31,611 bases of DNA from Allomyces macrogynus ATCC 38327 (taxonomy: Eukaryota; Blastocladiomycota; Blastocladiomycetes; Blastocladiales; Blastocladiaceae), in the NCBI GenBank assembly GCA_000151295.1, contig GG745340.1, positions 1,099,349-1,130,959 on the forward strand, read 5' to 3'. Shown piece after piece: positions 11,791-21,793 of this stretch (within the stretch, counting starts at the first letter, position 1; every line of letters starts with the position of its first letter). The position numbers were made by a program, and so were the translations under genes. The notes beneath the pieces were generated by a model. The model did not search any database. It was not told the DNA's origin and saw only the letters and a list, made by a program, of their open reading frames with translations.

Positions 11791-12827
11791 ATGAGCGGCA
11801 ACCAGACGCACGCGGCGCCGACCATTTTCGACCATCCGCACTTGATACAAGCCAACGACGACCAGGAACCCGGGTTGGAGGGTGCCAGCGACAAGGCACC
11901 CCAAGGTGCTGCTAGTCTCATGGTCAGTGGGGTTCAACCACCCATGAAATCGCCTACCGCGTCCGATTCTGACCTGGATCAGAAGTATTTGCGCGATTCC
12001 ACCAGCCGCCGCGACCGTGAAGGGAGCATCATTCAGTTCACCATCATCTCCAGCGATATCAAGTCGCAGCACCAATTCGCCTCCGATTCTTGGAATCTTG
12101 GCCAGAGTGACCCGATTTGGTCGCAAAAGCTCAGCCAGGTGTACTAAAGATTCGCGACCAAGTACTACCAGCTCAAGGTCAAGTCCGGAATTGCCAGCAC
12201 GGACACGTGGACCGAACACGACGAGCAAGCTGTGGTCTACCGTCATGTTGCGGGCGGGCCGGCCTACCTAGTCGTGATGGGCGCGTTGCTCGACAAGACT
12301 CGGGGTATGGTGAGCGTGTTCGAATAAAACGCCAATAGCCATGGCGTTCTTCATCTCGGATACGTCGTCTCCGTCCTCTCTTTGGGTGGACTAGACTAAT
12401 TGAACCTGTTTTAGTGTGCGAAACTCGCCGTTGGGCGTGGACCCGGTCGACCTGAACCAGATTGGCGTGTTGCAGCTCGACAGCAACACCATGAACCACG
12501 CCGTTGCTGCCGTCGACGCCTGACAATTTCGGCACGGCGACCCTGACGGGCCTCACCAATACGCTCGCCTCGACTGATCCTGCCCTGCAGTCGATTTTGG
12601 CGGGCGTGGCCAACGCGGACATGGACACCCTGCCGGGAAGTCCAATCCCGCCCGTGGCTCTGGCTGGGCCTGAAGATATCACTCTGGCGGACAGCATCTT
12701 CGAGAAGGTGCTCCTGGATCCAGAGGTCCGGGAGCAGACAATCAACCCCGAGGCGATTGCAAAGCTCGTGCCGCACAAGCCGCTCCCCATGCTGTCGTCG
12801 TCGTCGTCGTCGACGTCGACGTCATGA
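11791..12827 (+). pseudogene. Broken gene of unknown family
   Basis: Begins MSGNQTHAAPTIFDHP and runs open to a TAA at 12145-12147; the same frame then continues, coding-like, with RFATKYYQLKVKSG and AYLVVMGALLDKT up to a likely donor near 12300. An acceptor (CTGTTTTAG at 12414) leads into NSPLGVDPVDLNQIGVLQL, which meets a TGA at about 12521; shifting one frame gives PDNFGTATLTGLTNTL and runs to 12827, ending in a serine/threonine tail from TCG repeats. The TGA can be avoided by splicing 12519-12591, but the TAA cannot, apart from an improbable 33-bp intron. So this is either a pseudogene or carries sequence errors. No known domain is recognised; a loose resemblance to alpha-carbonic anhydrases was not supported. 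Confidence 0.5.
12796..12822 (+). repeat. Short TCG trinucleotide repeat
   Basis: About eight TCG/ACG triplets coding for Ser/Thr at the end of the broken gene. Such runs expand easily and carry no functional message on their own. Confidence 0.8.
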
Positions 12828-13057
12828 GCGTGCATCATGAGTGCACAGCGCGCCGCGCGGCACGTTTGGGGGTCGGGTGTCGCGGGATCGGTGGTCGAGT
12901 GGCAAGTGAGGGCGAGACAGGAAGGGCGCCGCGTATATTTGTCGATGTTGAGGACAAATTGTCGCCCTGTCATTGGTTTTCTGCGCTGCAAACCCGATCC
13001 GGCAGCACAAACCGGTCGCGCCGCATTTGAACCTCCAAAATTGATGATACACGGTTG

Positions 13058-13083
13058 CGCGTCCCATTACGCCGCGGCAAACC
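13058..13083. repeat. 26-bp repeat, copy 1
   Basis: Starts CGCGTCCCATTACG and ends CGGCAAACC. It matches copy 3 at 22 of 26 positions and copy 2 at 20 of 26, counted by hand. Confidence 0.65.
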
Positions 13084-13138
13084 ACACCCCACGCGCCGCC
13101 CACGAATGCCTGGCACTGGTGGTGGAGAGGCTCGGTCA

Positions 13139-13164
13139 CGCATCCTGTTACGCTGCAGCAAGCC
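13139..13164. repeat. 26-bp repeat, copy 2
   Basis: Starts CGCATCCTGTTACG and ends CAGCAAGCC. Most of its differences from the other copies are C/T or G/A transitions. Confidence 0.6.
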
Positions 13165-13318
13165 GACACACGTCGCGTGCGATTTTATGGCACCCTCGAG
13201 GCCATCGCCCCGACTCTTACCGCTCACACGACGTGCACTCGTGCCGGCGCACGCATAAACACCGCGATCGGTCCGTGGTGCAGGCTCGTGCGAGGCGGTG
13301 ACGCACCACAAATTGACA

Positions 13319-13774
13319 CTAGGTCGCGCATCCGATCATGCCGCGGCAAACCGTATTACGCCGCACGCGAATTTCTGACACCGGCCGTGGAGTACGAGGG
13401 TCTGGGCGCGGCGTACGCATAGAGTGTGCGGCGAGATCGAGGTCCGCGTCCGGGTCCTCGGGTCGAGACGGTGCAAGGATGAAATTGAGAGTCGTCTTGG
13501 CGGTGAGCGTGCTCGAGATGTGGGCGAGGGTCGCTGGATCGAGGCGAGCACGTGCGCGGCGCTGGCGCGAGTAGAGTGCGACGGATCGCGGCGGATTTTC
13601 TGGGACATGCTCGAGCATCAGATTGATGCAAACGGCGTCGATTGCCATGGGTTGAGATGCGCTCGCTTGCCACGCGTCGTTCCGCTGCTGAGTGTGATTC
13701 TCATGGGCGGGTTGCGCGCGATAAATTGGGTTCGGCATATTGATTGCAACGAGCCAGCTGAAGAGCTTCGGCAT
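13319..13774 (-). CDS. Hypothetical protein, 151 residues
   Basis: Open frame starting MPKLFSWLVAINMPNP, with a central part (AIDAVCINLMLEHVPEN, LDPATLAHISSTLTAK) whose codons mostly end in C or G, as in the real genes here. The C-terminal third is proline- and arginine-rich and ends within a dispersed 26-bp repeat, which argues against conservation of that end. It lies divergent from squalene synthase with a 454-bp gap. No family recognised. It may be a real small gene, a terminal exon or chance. Confidence 0.3.
   Translation of the reverse strand: MPKLFSWLVAINMPNPIYRAQPAHENHTQQRNDAWQASASQPMAIDAVCINLMLEHVPENPPRSVALYSRQRRARARLDPATLAHISSTLTAKTTLNFILAPSRPEDPDADLDLAAHSMRTPRPDPRTPRPVSEIRVRRNTVCRGMIGCAT
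13327..13352. repeat. 26-bp repeat, copy 3
   Basis: Starts CGCATCCGATCATG and ends CGGCAAACC. It overlaps the 3' end of the hypothetical minus-strand ORF 13319-13774, so that ORF's last residues come from repeat sequence. Confidence 0.65.
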
Positions 13775-14228
13775 GCAAATGAGAGATCAGGCAAGGTCGC
13801 GTCAATCCGGGTGGGGTTGGTCGTCGTGCGGTCGCGTCGGCCGTCGGCAGCGCGAAAAGTGGAGCTAGCGCCGTTCGACCGACGAGTGCGGTGAACGGAA
13901 CACGTGACGAGCAAGCAGACCAGACCGCGTCGTTGAGGCGAGCTCTGTTCCGGTGCTTTTCTGCTGGGTTTCCGGACGGGTTTCTGTGCGCTGGCGCCGC
14001 CAGGGTTAGGTTTTGGTGGTCGATCCTCCTTGGCCTCGCCGTCGGCGTCTCGTCTCGCCACCGTTAACTGGGGCTCGGTCGCCGACGTCGGCGCAAATAT
14101 TATTCGACATCGACAACCACGCACACGGACCGACTGGCCCGCCCTTGCAACTCGCTGCGCTGTAAAGCACTTTGCTAACCCGTCTCGCTCCGGCCCCGCC
14201 CGCCCCGTTCCGTCCAATTCTGCCCACC
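13775..14228. other. Upstream region of squalene synthase
   Basis: 454 bases between the hypothetical minus-strand ORF and the squalene synthase start. Contains an AT-rich patch (AAATATTATTCGAC at about 14095-14108) some 120 bases before the ATG and CT-rich sequence just ahead of it. No certain regulatory element can be named. Confidence 0.4.
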
Positions 14229-15896
14229 ATGTCCCTGTCGGCGCTCGCGCAGTCGCTCTGGCACCCGTCCGAGCTCGCGGCCCTCGTGCAATTTGCGCTC
14301 GCCGACCGTCGCGCGCGCAAGGCCCAGCGTGCCGAGGACGCGACGCTGCGCGCCGCCGTGGCCGACGGCACGACCACCGACCCGACGGTCGCGGCGCGGT
14401 CGACGCGCGCGCGATGCTACTACTACCTTGACAAGACGTCGCGGTCGTTTGCGGCCGTGATCCGCGCGCTGCACCCGGAACTGCGCGACGCCGTGTGCAT
14501 CTTCTACCTGGCGCTGCGCGCGCTCGACACGATCGAGGACGACATGACGATTGCGCTCGACCGCAAGGTCGAAGTCATGCGCGCGTTCCACGAATCCATG
14601 GCCACGCCCGGGTGGACGTTTACCGAGAACGCGCCCGACGACAAGGACCGCGACCTGCTCGTGAATTACCACGTCGTCGTCGACCAGTACCTGCGGCTCC
14701 AGCCGGCCTACCGCGACGTGATTGCCGATATCACGCGCCGCATGGCCGAGGGCATGGCCGATTACTGCATTCGCGCCTACCAGCAGGACCAGGCGATCGC
14801 GGAGGCGGCGGCCAAGGCCGCGCCGAGCGACGATGCTGCGGCCACCGGTGCGATCCCGCCGACCGACTCGAGCGTCGACCTGGCGCTCGACGCCAATAAG
14901 GCCGCCGGTTCGTCTTACCATGCTGCGCCCACGCTCTCTGTCCCATACGCTTACCTCACCATCCTCCTACAGAGGACCGTGCGGTCCTGCTCTCGGGCAA
15001 CCGCGTCCACACGACCGCCGACTACGACCTCTACTGCCACTACGTGGCCGGGCTCGTGGGCCACGGGCTCACGCGCCTGTTTGTCGCGTCGGGTCTCGAG
15101 TCGACCGTTTTGATTGCCGACGACCTGCGCCTGGCCAACTCGATGGGCCTGTTCCTGCAAAAGATCAACATCACGCGCGACTTTTTCGAAGACTACAACG
15201 AGAACCGGGCGTTCTGGCCCAAGGAGATCTGGGGCCACTATGCGCCGACGCTCGGCGGGCTGCTCGACCCCAAGGTACGTGCTCGCTTGTGAGTGGTCGG
15301 TTTGGAAGCGAGAGACTGATGCCTACACCTTTAAGGACAACTATGCCGCCGGCCGCAACGCGCTGAACCACATGTGCAGCAACGCGCTCGGCCACGTGCC
15401 CGACGTGCTCGCCTACCTCTCGCTCCTCAACGAGCCGTCGGTCTTCAAATTCTGCGCGATCCCACAAGTCATGGCGATCGCAACGCTCGCCGAAGTCTTC
15501 AACAACGCGCGCGTCTTTCAAGGGAACGTCAAGATTCGCAAGGGCTTGGCCGTGACGCTCATCAACGAGGCGACCGACATCGACGCGGTGCGCAAGATCA
15601 TGGTCCGGTTCACGCGCCAGATTCGCGCGGCGACGGCCGCGCAGCAGGCCGCGCTCGGTAAAGGCGCGCGCCGCAATGGCATGACGCTCGCAGAGGAGAT
15701 GGGCGTGCGCGAGGCGAATGCCGTCTTGGACCACATGACGCGCATGTGCAAGACGGTGCTGGAACTGTGTGGTGAAGATGCGCGGACGGAGGAGCGCGCG
15801 ATCGCGCGCCGCGTGCGTGGGCCCGCGATCGTGCCGGTCGTCGCAGTGCCGGTGATCGCGTGGTACCTCTACAAGCGGTACGCGGCGTCGAGCTGA
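14229..15896 (+). CDS. ERG9: Squalene synthase (farnesyl-diphosphate farnesyltransferase)
   Basis: Joins two farnesyl diphosphates to presqualene diphosphate and reduces it to squalene with NADPH, the first committed step to ergosterol, on the ER membrane. Three exons: 14229-14907, 14973-15274, 15336-15896 (introns 65 and 61 bp); 513 residues. The two Asp-rich substrate motifs are DTIED (100-104) and DFFED (296-300); other hallmarks are [25 protein letters not shown] and [10 protein letters not shown] with FWPKEIW. A C-terminal hydrophobic anchor ([14 protein letters not shown]) precedes a short basic end. Start chosen at the ATG in CACCATGT; an in-frame CTG further upstream was ignored. Unusual: an Ala/Asp-rich insert of about 45 residues (about 185-236) where most enzymes pass directly from the GMADY helix to YDLYCHY, and a shorter insert near residue 45-60. 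Confidence 0.95.
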
Positions 15897-16093
15897 TGCC
15901 GGGAGTAGTCGTTTTTTTGCTCGCGTTTTTGGTTGTTGTTGCGGTTGTCGTTTGGTTTGGACGTGCGGTTTTGTCCGTTTTGGTTGGGTCCACTGCGGTG
16001 GGATCTGCTTTCGTTGCGCGTTTGCTCATCCTACTCCCAATAGATGGACCACCGTTGTTTGCTTGACCACCTGCATATCTCAGACCACCACGT
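15897..16093. other. Convergent 3' region of ERG9 and SPC1
   Basis: 197 bases between two genes that end towards each other. The first part is T/G-rich (GTTTTTTTGC, GGTTGTTGTTGCGGTTG), as for the 3' untranslated region of squalene synthase. No separate terminator could be defined. Confidence 0.4.
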
Positions 16094-16824
16094 CTATTGC
16101 GCATCGCCATGGAGCAGCGGCCTTGCCTCGTCCACTTCGTCAGAATCAGCAGGGTGGAGATGATGCACCGGCACAGCATCCGGGTCCTCGCCGTCCTCTC
16201 CGACTTGCTTGTCCTCGGCCCCCGCCGCGGTCACGGTCGGGTCCTCTTCGGCAATCACCGAGTCTTGCGCAAACTGGACCGGGTGCTTGCGTAGGTAGCC
16301 CCATGGCGGGATCGTGGCCTATGTCCAAAACGCAATCGCGTTTCAGGTTTTGTTGCGCGCACAGATGCTCGGCAGGGTGGAGAGGCGTGCGTACGACAGA
16401 AGCGACCACGACCGACGCGAAAAACACTTGGAAGACGAGCCGCAGCGATTGCAGGTAAATGCCGAGCAGCGTGCCGCCCACCTGAAACACGCATGGTCAG
16501 GCTGGGCATGGGGGGGGGGGGGGGGCGGGGGGCAGAAGGGTGGACACGTACGGCGCCGCCGAGAATTGTCCACTGGATGATGTTCTCGGCCGTGCGCTGC
16601 CCGACAAAGTCCTGCGATGCGGCGGGTCGTGGTCCGGGTCAGATCACGTTCACTGTCGCGCAGTCGCGCGCGGGCACGGTGCGCTTCCATTCGTGTCGCG
16701 AGAATGGAGCAGCCGTGAACTTGTCGGCGTTGGCGACAAGCTTCGACTCGAAGTCCAGTGTTCGGCCAAACAGGTCGGTTGCAGTGGTCGATTGGATCCA
16801 TACGATGGTGCCGAACGACGACAT
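16094..16824 (-). CDS. SPC1: Signal peptidase complex subunit 1
   Basis: Small two-span ER membrane subunit of signal peptidase (SPCS1 in animals, Spc1 in yeast); non-catalytic, helping to define substrates. Exons on the minus strand: 16824-16654, 16611-16552, 16481-16395, 16318-16094. The family core is split over exons 2-4: DFVGQRTAENIIQWTILGGA, the second membrane segment LVFQVFFASVVVASV, then IPPWGYLRKHPVQF, matching the DYKGQKLAE and PPWPIYRRHP blocks of SPCS1. With the first donor at 16653 (42-bp intron) the protein has 180 residues; a donor at 16677 (66 bp, a more usual size) gives 172. Both are far longer than the usual ~100, owing to a ~50-residue N-terminal lead and a 60-residue acidic C-terminal tail. 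The first exon is the least certain part. Intron 2 contains a run of 16 G (plus strand 16510-16525). Confidence 0.85.
16510..16532. repeat. Poly-G run in an SPC1 intron
   Basis: Sixteen G, one C, then six G on the plus strand, within intron 2 of SPC1. On the transcript it is a C-rich tract some 30 bases before the acceptor at 16482, so it may act as part of a polypyrimidine tract. Run length in such tracts is often wrong in assemblies. Confidence 0.9.
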
Positions 16825-17069
16825 GGTGGATAATCGTTCTGGATAGTCTTGCAGCGAGTCGGGAGCGCGGTCGGGTTGGATGGGCGCGTGGTGCGGTCGA
16901 GTCTAGTGGCCATTGGCCAACTTGACCAGCGCGTGCGGTGGAGTGCAGTGGATGCCCTGGTGCCAGAGCTTTCGAGATGTCACCAGGCCTCGATTTCTTG
17001 AATTTGACCACCGTCGTCGACTGGGTCGCGACTTCATTCCTGCTTCAATCATTCATAACCCGCGCAACG
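16825..17069. promoter_or_regulatory. Shared divergent promoter, SPC1/CLF1
   Basis: Only 245 bases separate the two start codons, so both genes must take their promoters from it. No TATA box is apparent. ATTGGCCA-like and CATTGG words near 16909-16915 include an inverted CCAAT. Coregulation of an ER and a splicing gene is not implied. Confidence 0.5.
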
Positions 17070-19549
17070 ATGGACCGCGACAAGTACCAGCGACCCGCAA
17101 AGGTATCAGCACCTCGCCAGCACCACCATGTCGGCTCCTGCGTGCGCGAAAGCGCCCAACGCAGCCGACCCACGTCTTCAACCCATTCCTGACCCGACAC
17201 GAATAATACCGTCTCCAGGTCAAGAACAAGACGCCGGCCGAGATTCAGATCACGGCCGAGCAAGTCCTGCGCGATGCGACCGACCGCGCCGAGCCGGTGC
17301 ACACGGTCCCGGCCCAGAAAATCACCGATGCTGAAGAGCTGCACGAGTACCGGTTCCACAAGCGCAAGACATTCGAGGATGCGATCCGCCGCAACAAGCA
17401 CCACATCGCGCACTGGCTCAAGTATGCCGCGTGGGAAGAGTCGCAGAAGGAGTTTGACCGGTACGCCCCGTCCGCATCAGAGGTGGAGCACACGGGAGAT
17501 TGACCACGCCGTGTGTGTAGCGCGAGGAGCGTCTTTGAGCGCGTACTCGAAATCGACGCGCGCAACCCGGCGATTTGGATCCGGTACGCGGAAATGGAAA
17601 TGCGGCACAAGAACATCAACCTTGCGCGCAACCTGTGGGACCGCGCGTGCACGCAGCTGCCGCGCGTCGACCAGTTCTGGTACTGCTTTCTTCTTTCGCA
17701 ATGCTGCCGTGCTGCTCCATCCGCAACTGACGCCCCTCGCCAACCACCAGGTACAAGTACGCCTACATGGAAGAAATGCTCGGCGAGATCGCGAAAGCGC
17801 GGCAAATCTTTGAGCGCTGGATGCAGTGGCGCCCAACCGAGGACGCGTGGCAGGCCTACGCGGCATTCGAGACGCGGTACCGCGAAATCGACCGCGCGCG
17901 GTCCGTCTACCGGCGCATGGTCGAGACGCACCCGGACCCGGCCAACTGGATCGCGTTTGCCAAATTCGAAGAGTCCCAGAACGCGATCGCCAACGCGCGG
18001 CAAGTCTACGAGGACGCCGTGGCCTACCTGACCGACGAGCATGTGACGGCGTCGCTGCTCTCGTCATTTGCGCGGTTCGAGGCGCGGCACAAGGAAACGG
18101 CGCGCGCGCGCGCCGTCTACCAGTACGCGCTGTCGGTCCTGCCGAAATCGCAAACGACCGAGATCTACCGGCAGTACGCGAATTTCGAAAAGCAGTGCGG
18201 CGACCGGACGACGATCGAGACGGTCGTGGCCAGTAAGCGCCGGTGGGTGTACGAGGCCGAGATTGCCGCGAACCCGTTTAATTACGACGTCTGGTTCGAT
18301 TTGATCCGGCTCGAGGAGGACGCGCACGAGACGGCCAAGGCGCGCGAGGCCTATGAGCGCGCGGTGGCCAATGTCCCACCGGTCGACGGCGGGAAACGCG
18401 TCTGGCGCCGGTACATCTACCTGTGGCTACAGTATGCCGTGTTCGAGGAAACGACCGCCAATGACGCGGACCGTGCGCGCGCCGTGTACGAGACGGCGTT
18501 GCAGCTCGTCCCGCATAAGCAGTTCACGTTTGCCAAGTTGTGGCTCGCCTACGCGAAATTCTTGATTCGCGCGCCGCGACTCGATGTAGGGGCGGCGCGC
18601 AAGGCGCTCGGCATGGCGCTCGGCATGTGCCCGAAACCGCGGCTCTTCAAGGGGTATATCGAGCTGGAACTGGCATTGCGCGAGTTTGATCGCGTGCGGC
18701 TGCTCTACGAGAAATTTCTCGAGGCCGATGCGGCCAATGTCGGCGCGTGGGTCAAGTACGCCGAGTTGGAGAAGATGGTGGGGGATGGCGACCGCTCGCG
18801 CGCGATTTTGGAGTTGGCGGTCGCGCAGCCGGTGCTCGATATGCCGGAGGTGCTGTGGAAGGCGTACATCGGTTCGTCTGCCCTCCTCTTCATTTGCCGC
18901 CCTACCAATGGCACGAGCCCGTGCTCACCACCCCGTCTCCGATGTAGACTATGAGACCGAAGAAGAAGAATGGTCGCGCGCGCGCGACCTCTACGAGCGC
19001 TTGCTGCAGCGCACGTCGCACGTCAAGGTGTGGATCAGCTACGCCAAGTACGAGATGCAGTGCGCGGAACTCGACTCCGTCCCCTTGCGCGCCGACCGCG
19101 CGCGCGCGATTTTCCAGCGCGCGAACACGGCGCTCAAGGACCGCCGCGCGCACGACGAGCGCGTGGTTCTGCTCGAGTCGTGGCGCGACTTTGAGCGCGA
19201 GTTTGGCGGGCGCGAACGGGCCGAGACCGTGCAGCGCATGTTCCCGCGCGTGATCAAGAAGCGGCGGCGCGTCGAAGAGGGGTCGGACGCGACCGAAGAG
19301 TATCTCGAGTACGTCTGGCCCGACGACGAGGCCAGGCAGCCGAGCCTCAAGTTGCTCGCCAAGGCGCAGCAGTGGAAACTCAAGATGCAGCTTGGTGCCG
19401 GTGGGGGTGGGGATGCGGCCGCGGCACCAGCGGCTCCGGCACCCGCGCCGGTGCCGCCAGGACCGGTTCCGGACGCATCAGAGCTTGCGGACGGCGACGT
19501 GTGTGTGACCAGGTCCAAGGAGCTGCTAAACGGCGAGGTGAGGGAGTGA
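17070..19549 (+). CDS. CLF1: Crooked-neck/Clf1 splicing factor (HAT repeats)
   Basis: Scaffold of the Prp19-associated complex, needed for spliceosome activation (Clf1 in budding yeast, Cwf4 in fission yeast, CRNKL1 in humans). Five exons: 17070-17102, 17219-17460, 17521-17679, 17751-18871, 18948-19549; introns of 116, 60, 71 and 76 bp; 718 residues. The start [15 protein letters not shown] and nearly the whole length are HAT (half-TPR) repeats, seen as recurring W..Y..FE and RAR..YERA patterns, for example [21 protein letters not shown]. The family-specific blocks [38 protein letters not shown] and [13 protein letters not shown] are present. After the last conserved block ([13 protein letters not shown]) there is an Ala/Pro linker. 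A GTGAGG at 19537, two codons before the stop, could be a donor to a small further exon, so the last few residues are uncertain. Confidence 0.95.
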
Positions 19550-19944
19550 GGAGCGGTGTGGGTTGGATGGAATGAACCGTCGATATTGTTGCCTTTTTAG
19601 CTGGCGTTGGATCGCAGTGTGCCGTTCACGGAGCATATATCTGAGCCAAGGAAACTCAGCAAAGAGCGAAAGCAAATCGCAACAAGACGCTGCAGTCCAG
19701 GAGACGGCAAAAGTCGGGCATCGAATGCGCGCTTGATAAATATTAACGGCGGGGAAAAGAAAGACAAGACAGAAACAACTGAACCAAATAAGAGAACACT
19801 GCGCCAGTTCGAGGAAGGCATAAACGGCGGGATGCAGCACAGCACGAGCCAGGTCGCGATGGGCAAGGAGTGCTCACAGCAGGCAAGGGAGGGAGAGATT
19901 GCGGAGAGAGGGCAACCAACGCAACACGACGGTCAGCGTCGGTA
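19550..19944. other. Convergent 3' region of CLF1 and the HP1-like gene
   Basis: 395 bases, noticeably more AT-rich than the coding flanks, with ATAAATATTAA at about 19735-19746. It should hold both 3' untranslated regions. An open frame continues across it on the plus strand, but its codons do not end in G/C as the genes' do. No separate gene is supported. Confidence 0.4.
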
Positions 19945-21348
19945 TCAGGCATTCTGCTCTTCAGCTTCGGCGCTCAAGAGCGTGACCTTGGACCACAGGT
20001 ATTCGATGAGCTACAAGGGGTCGATGTGCCGTCCGTCAGTCGCGTACGTCGGTCGCATGGTCAATTGCAACCATCCCCAAATCGAAACACGCAGGAGCGA
20101 GCCGTACCCTTTGCGGCGCCTTTTTACGAACCACGTTGAACGGGTACGTGGCGTACGCGCCCTTGGCCTTCATCTTGAGCACAAACAAGATCTCGTGGTT
20201 CGTGTCCTCGCCCTGAATTGTGCCCTCCACTGACTCGAGCTTGTCATCCCAATGGCGCATCCCTTCATCGAGTTGAATCAGCTGCGCGCCCGGTGGCAAA
20301 ATGATATTGCCCTTTTCGTCGGCCATGCACGACGTGGCCGCAGGCGCCTTGGGCTTGGGCGGCTCGGGTGGGGTCTTATAGACGCGCGGTGGGCTGGCCG
20401 GCGCTGCCGAGGGCGTCGCGCGGCGCACGCGCCTCTTGGCGGCGGGCGCCTTGGGCTCACCGTCGTCGTCAGAAGCACTGTCAACCGGAACGACCGTTGC
20501 CGTGCGCTTCTTACTCCTGGAAACGGGTTTGTGCTGGTCCTCGTCGGTGAGGGAGCCGTCACTGTTGGCGAGCACGGCACGGGCCGTGCGCGGCTTCGTG
20601 GCCGTGCGCGACCTGGCGGCAGGCTTCTTGGCCGGGGCCACCTGCTCGTCCTCGTCGCTTTCGTCGGCCTTGGTCGTGCTGCGCGTCGTCGTGGCCTTCT
20701 TGGAGCCCGACGCGGCGTGCGCCGGCTTGTGTGCGGGCTTCTTGTTGCCGTGCTCGTCGAGGTTGTTGGATTCGAAGTAGGCATCGAGGATCGCGGGCGC
20801 GCCGCTGAAAGGAGAGGCGAAAACACACCGAGCGTCAGCAATCTGTGCCCAGTTCTCGGGACCAACAAACGCGGCAAGACGCGCGGCAGTACGTACAGCA
20901 GGTTCTCAATCTCCTCCCACGTGTTGTCGTGGTCGCTGTAGCCCTTCCACTTGACGCGGAACTGCGTGACGCCCTAGAGCCGTCCCACCACGATGGTCAG
21001 TCGGCGAATCATGACTCACCCGGGACGACGATGAGCAGCACAACGTACGTCGCGGACACGATGCGACACAATCTTCTCAACCTCGTAGACCTCGTCCTCC
21101 GGTTCATCGTCATCGTCGGCAGCAATCTCGTCGTTGCCGCCCTCGTCCAGGAGGTCCTCCTTGTCCTCTGATGCGTCGTCGTTGGCGGCGCTGTCCTTAG
21201 CGGCCTCGGTCATTTCGACATCGCTGTCGTTTTCGTCGCGCGCAGCGGCGGCGGCCTTCTTGGTGGACGTGGCCTTGGTGGGCGTGGCCTTGGCGGACGA
21301 CGAGGCCGTGGACGACGTGCGCGAGCGCGTCGAGGTGCGGCCGGACAT
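19945..21348 (-). CDS. HP1-like chromodomain and chromo-shadow protein
   Basis: Heterochromatin protein expected to bind methylated H3K9 by its chromodomain and to dimerise by its chromo-shadow domain (HP1/Swi6 family). Exons on the minus strand: 21348-21049, 20973-20897, 20804-20108, 20010-19945; introns of 75, 92 and 97 bp; 379 residues. The N-terminal ~80 residues are Ser/Thr/Ala-rich, then acidic. The chromodomain spans about 84-140: EVYEVEKIVSHRVRD, then FRVKWKGYSDHDNTWEEIENL, with the aromatic-cage positions Y (VYEVEK), W (VKWKGY) and an aromatic in YSDHDNTW. A long basic, disordered linker (AAKRRVRRATP) follows. The chromo-shadow domain runs from about 310: HWDDKLESVEG, YATYPFNVVRKKAPQ, LIEYLWSKV. 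The linker, ~170 residues, is longer than in most HP1 proteins. Assignment as HP1 rather than another double-chromodomain protein rests on the C-terminal half. Confidence 0.88.
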
Positions 21349-21767
21349 AGTATTGGTCGGGTGGAGCTGGCTGCGTGCGGGACGGGCGCGGGCAATGGTG
21401 GTGCTGGCCGTGGTCGCGGTGCTGAACTGGCTGATCAACAGCCGTCGCGACAAAGTGGAGCCCGGCGCGACGTCGCCAGCAGAGGACGAACGGAACAGGC
21501 TGCTGTGCCTCGCTGCCCGCCGGCGGGGTTATCAGGTGTGTGCACGTGCAAGCAGTGTGAGACGTGAGACGGCTCGAAATTCACGCCCGAAGCCGGCGTA
21601 AGCCCAGCCAAACGCAACTTTCGCCATGACGTCGGTCGGCGAGGCCCGGATTGCGACGGGTTTTCGGCAGCGACGTTGCCTCGGTTTTGCAGGTGGCGCA
21701 CGCCGGCCTGCAGACGCGCAGCCAATCGGCGCGTTCCGGTGCCATTTGGATCGTGATGGGTGTGGCA

Positions 21768-21791
21768 GGTCTGCAGGCGGGCCTGCAGACC
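21768..21791. promoter_or_regulatory. 24-bp palindrome upstream of aconitase
   Basis: Left arm GGTCTGCAGG (21768-21777), spacer CGGG, right arm CCTGCAGACC (21782-21791): a perfect 10-bp inverted repeat. A further half site CCTGCAGAC occurs at about 21709-21717, next to the CCAAT word. Such symmetry suggests a dimeric transcription-factor site; it could also be chance in a GC-rich stretch. Confidence 0.6.
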
Positions 21792-21793
21792 TC

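Larger units (their letters stand above)
12828..13318. other. Intergenic region with degenerate repeats
   Basis: No recognisable gene. It contains two of the three copies of a 26-bp repeat (13058-13083 and 13139-13164; the third is at 13327-13352). Copies one and three are also alike for ~20 bases upstream (an AAATTGA core before the repeat). Many CG-rich words alternate with CA/TG variants, as expected from decaying repeats. Confidence 0.5.

Noticed and set aside
12139..12171. A 33-bp GT-AG intron that would remove the TAA in the broken gene
   Set aside because: It is in frame and even contains a branch-like TACTAA, but at 33 bases it is well below the smallest intron supported elsewhere in the window (about 42, more safely 56).
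12020..12310. Resemblance of AYLVVMGALLD to the alpha-carbonic anhydrase core
   Set aside because: The three zinc histidines and the C-terminal signature of that family could not be found in the surrounding frames, so the likeness was judged accidental.
19537..19610. An extra CLF1 intron from GTGAGG to the CCTTTTTAG acceptor, with a further exon
   Set aside because: The reading frame after the acceptor runs on through AT-rich sequence without the codon bias of the gene and without conservation to known Clf1 ends. Ending at 19549 is simpler, though not proven.
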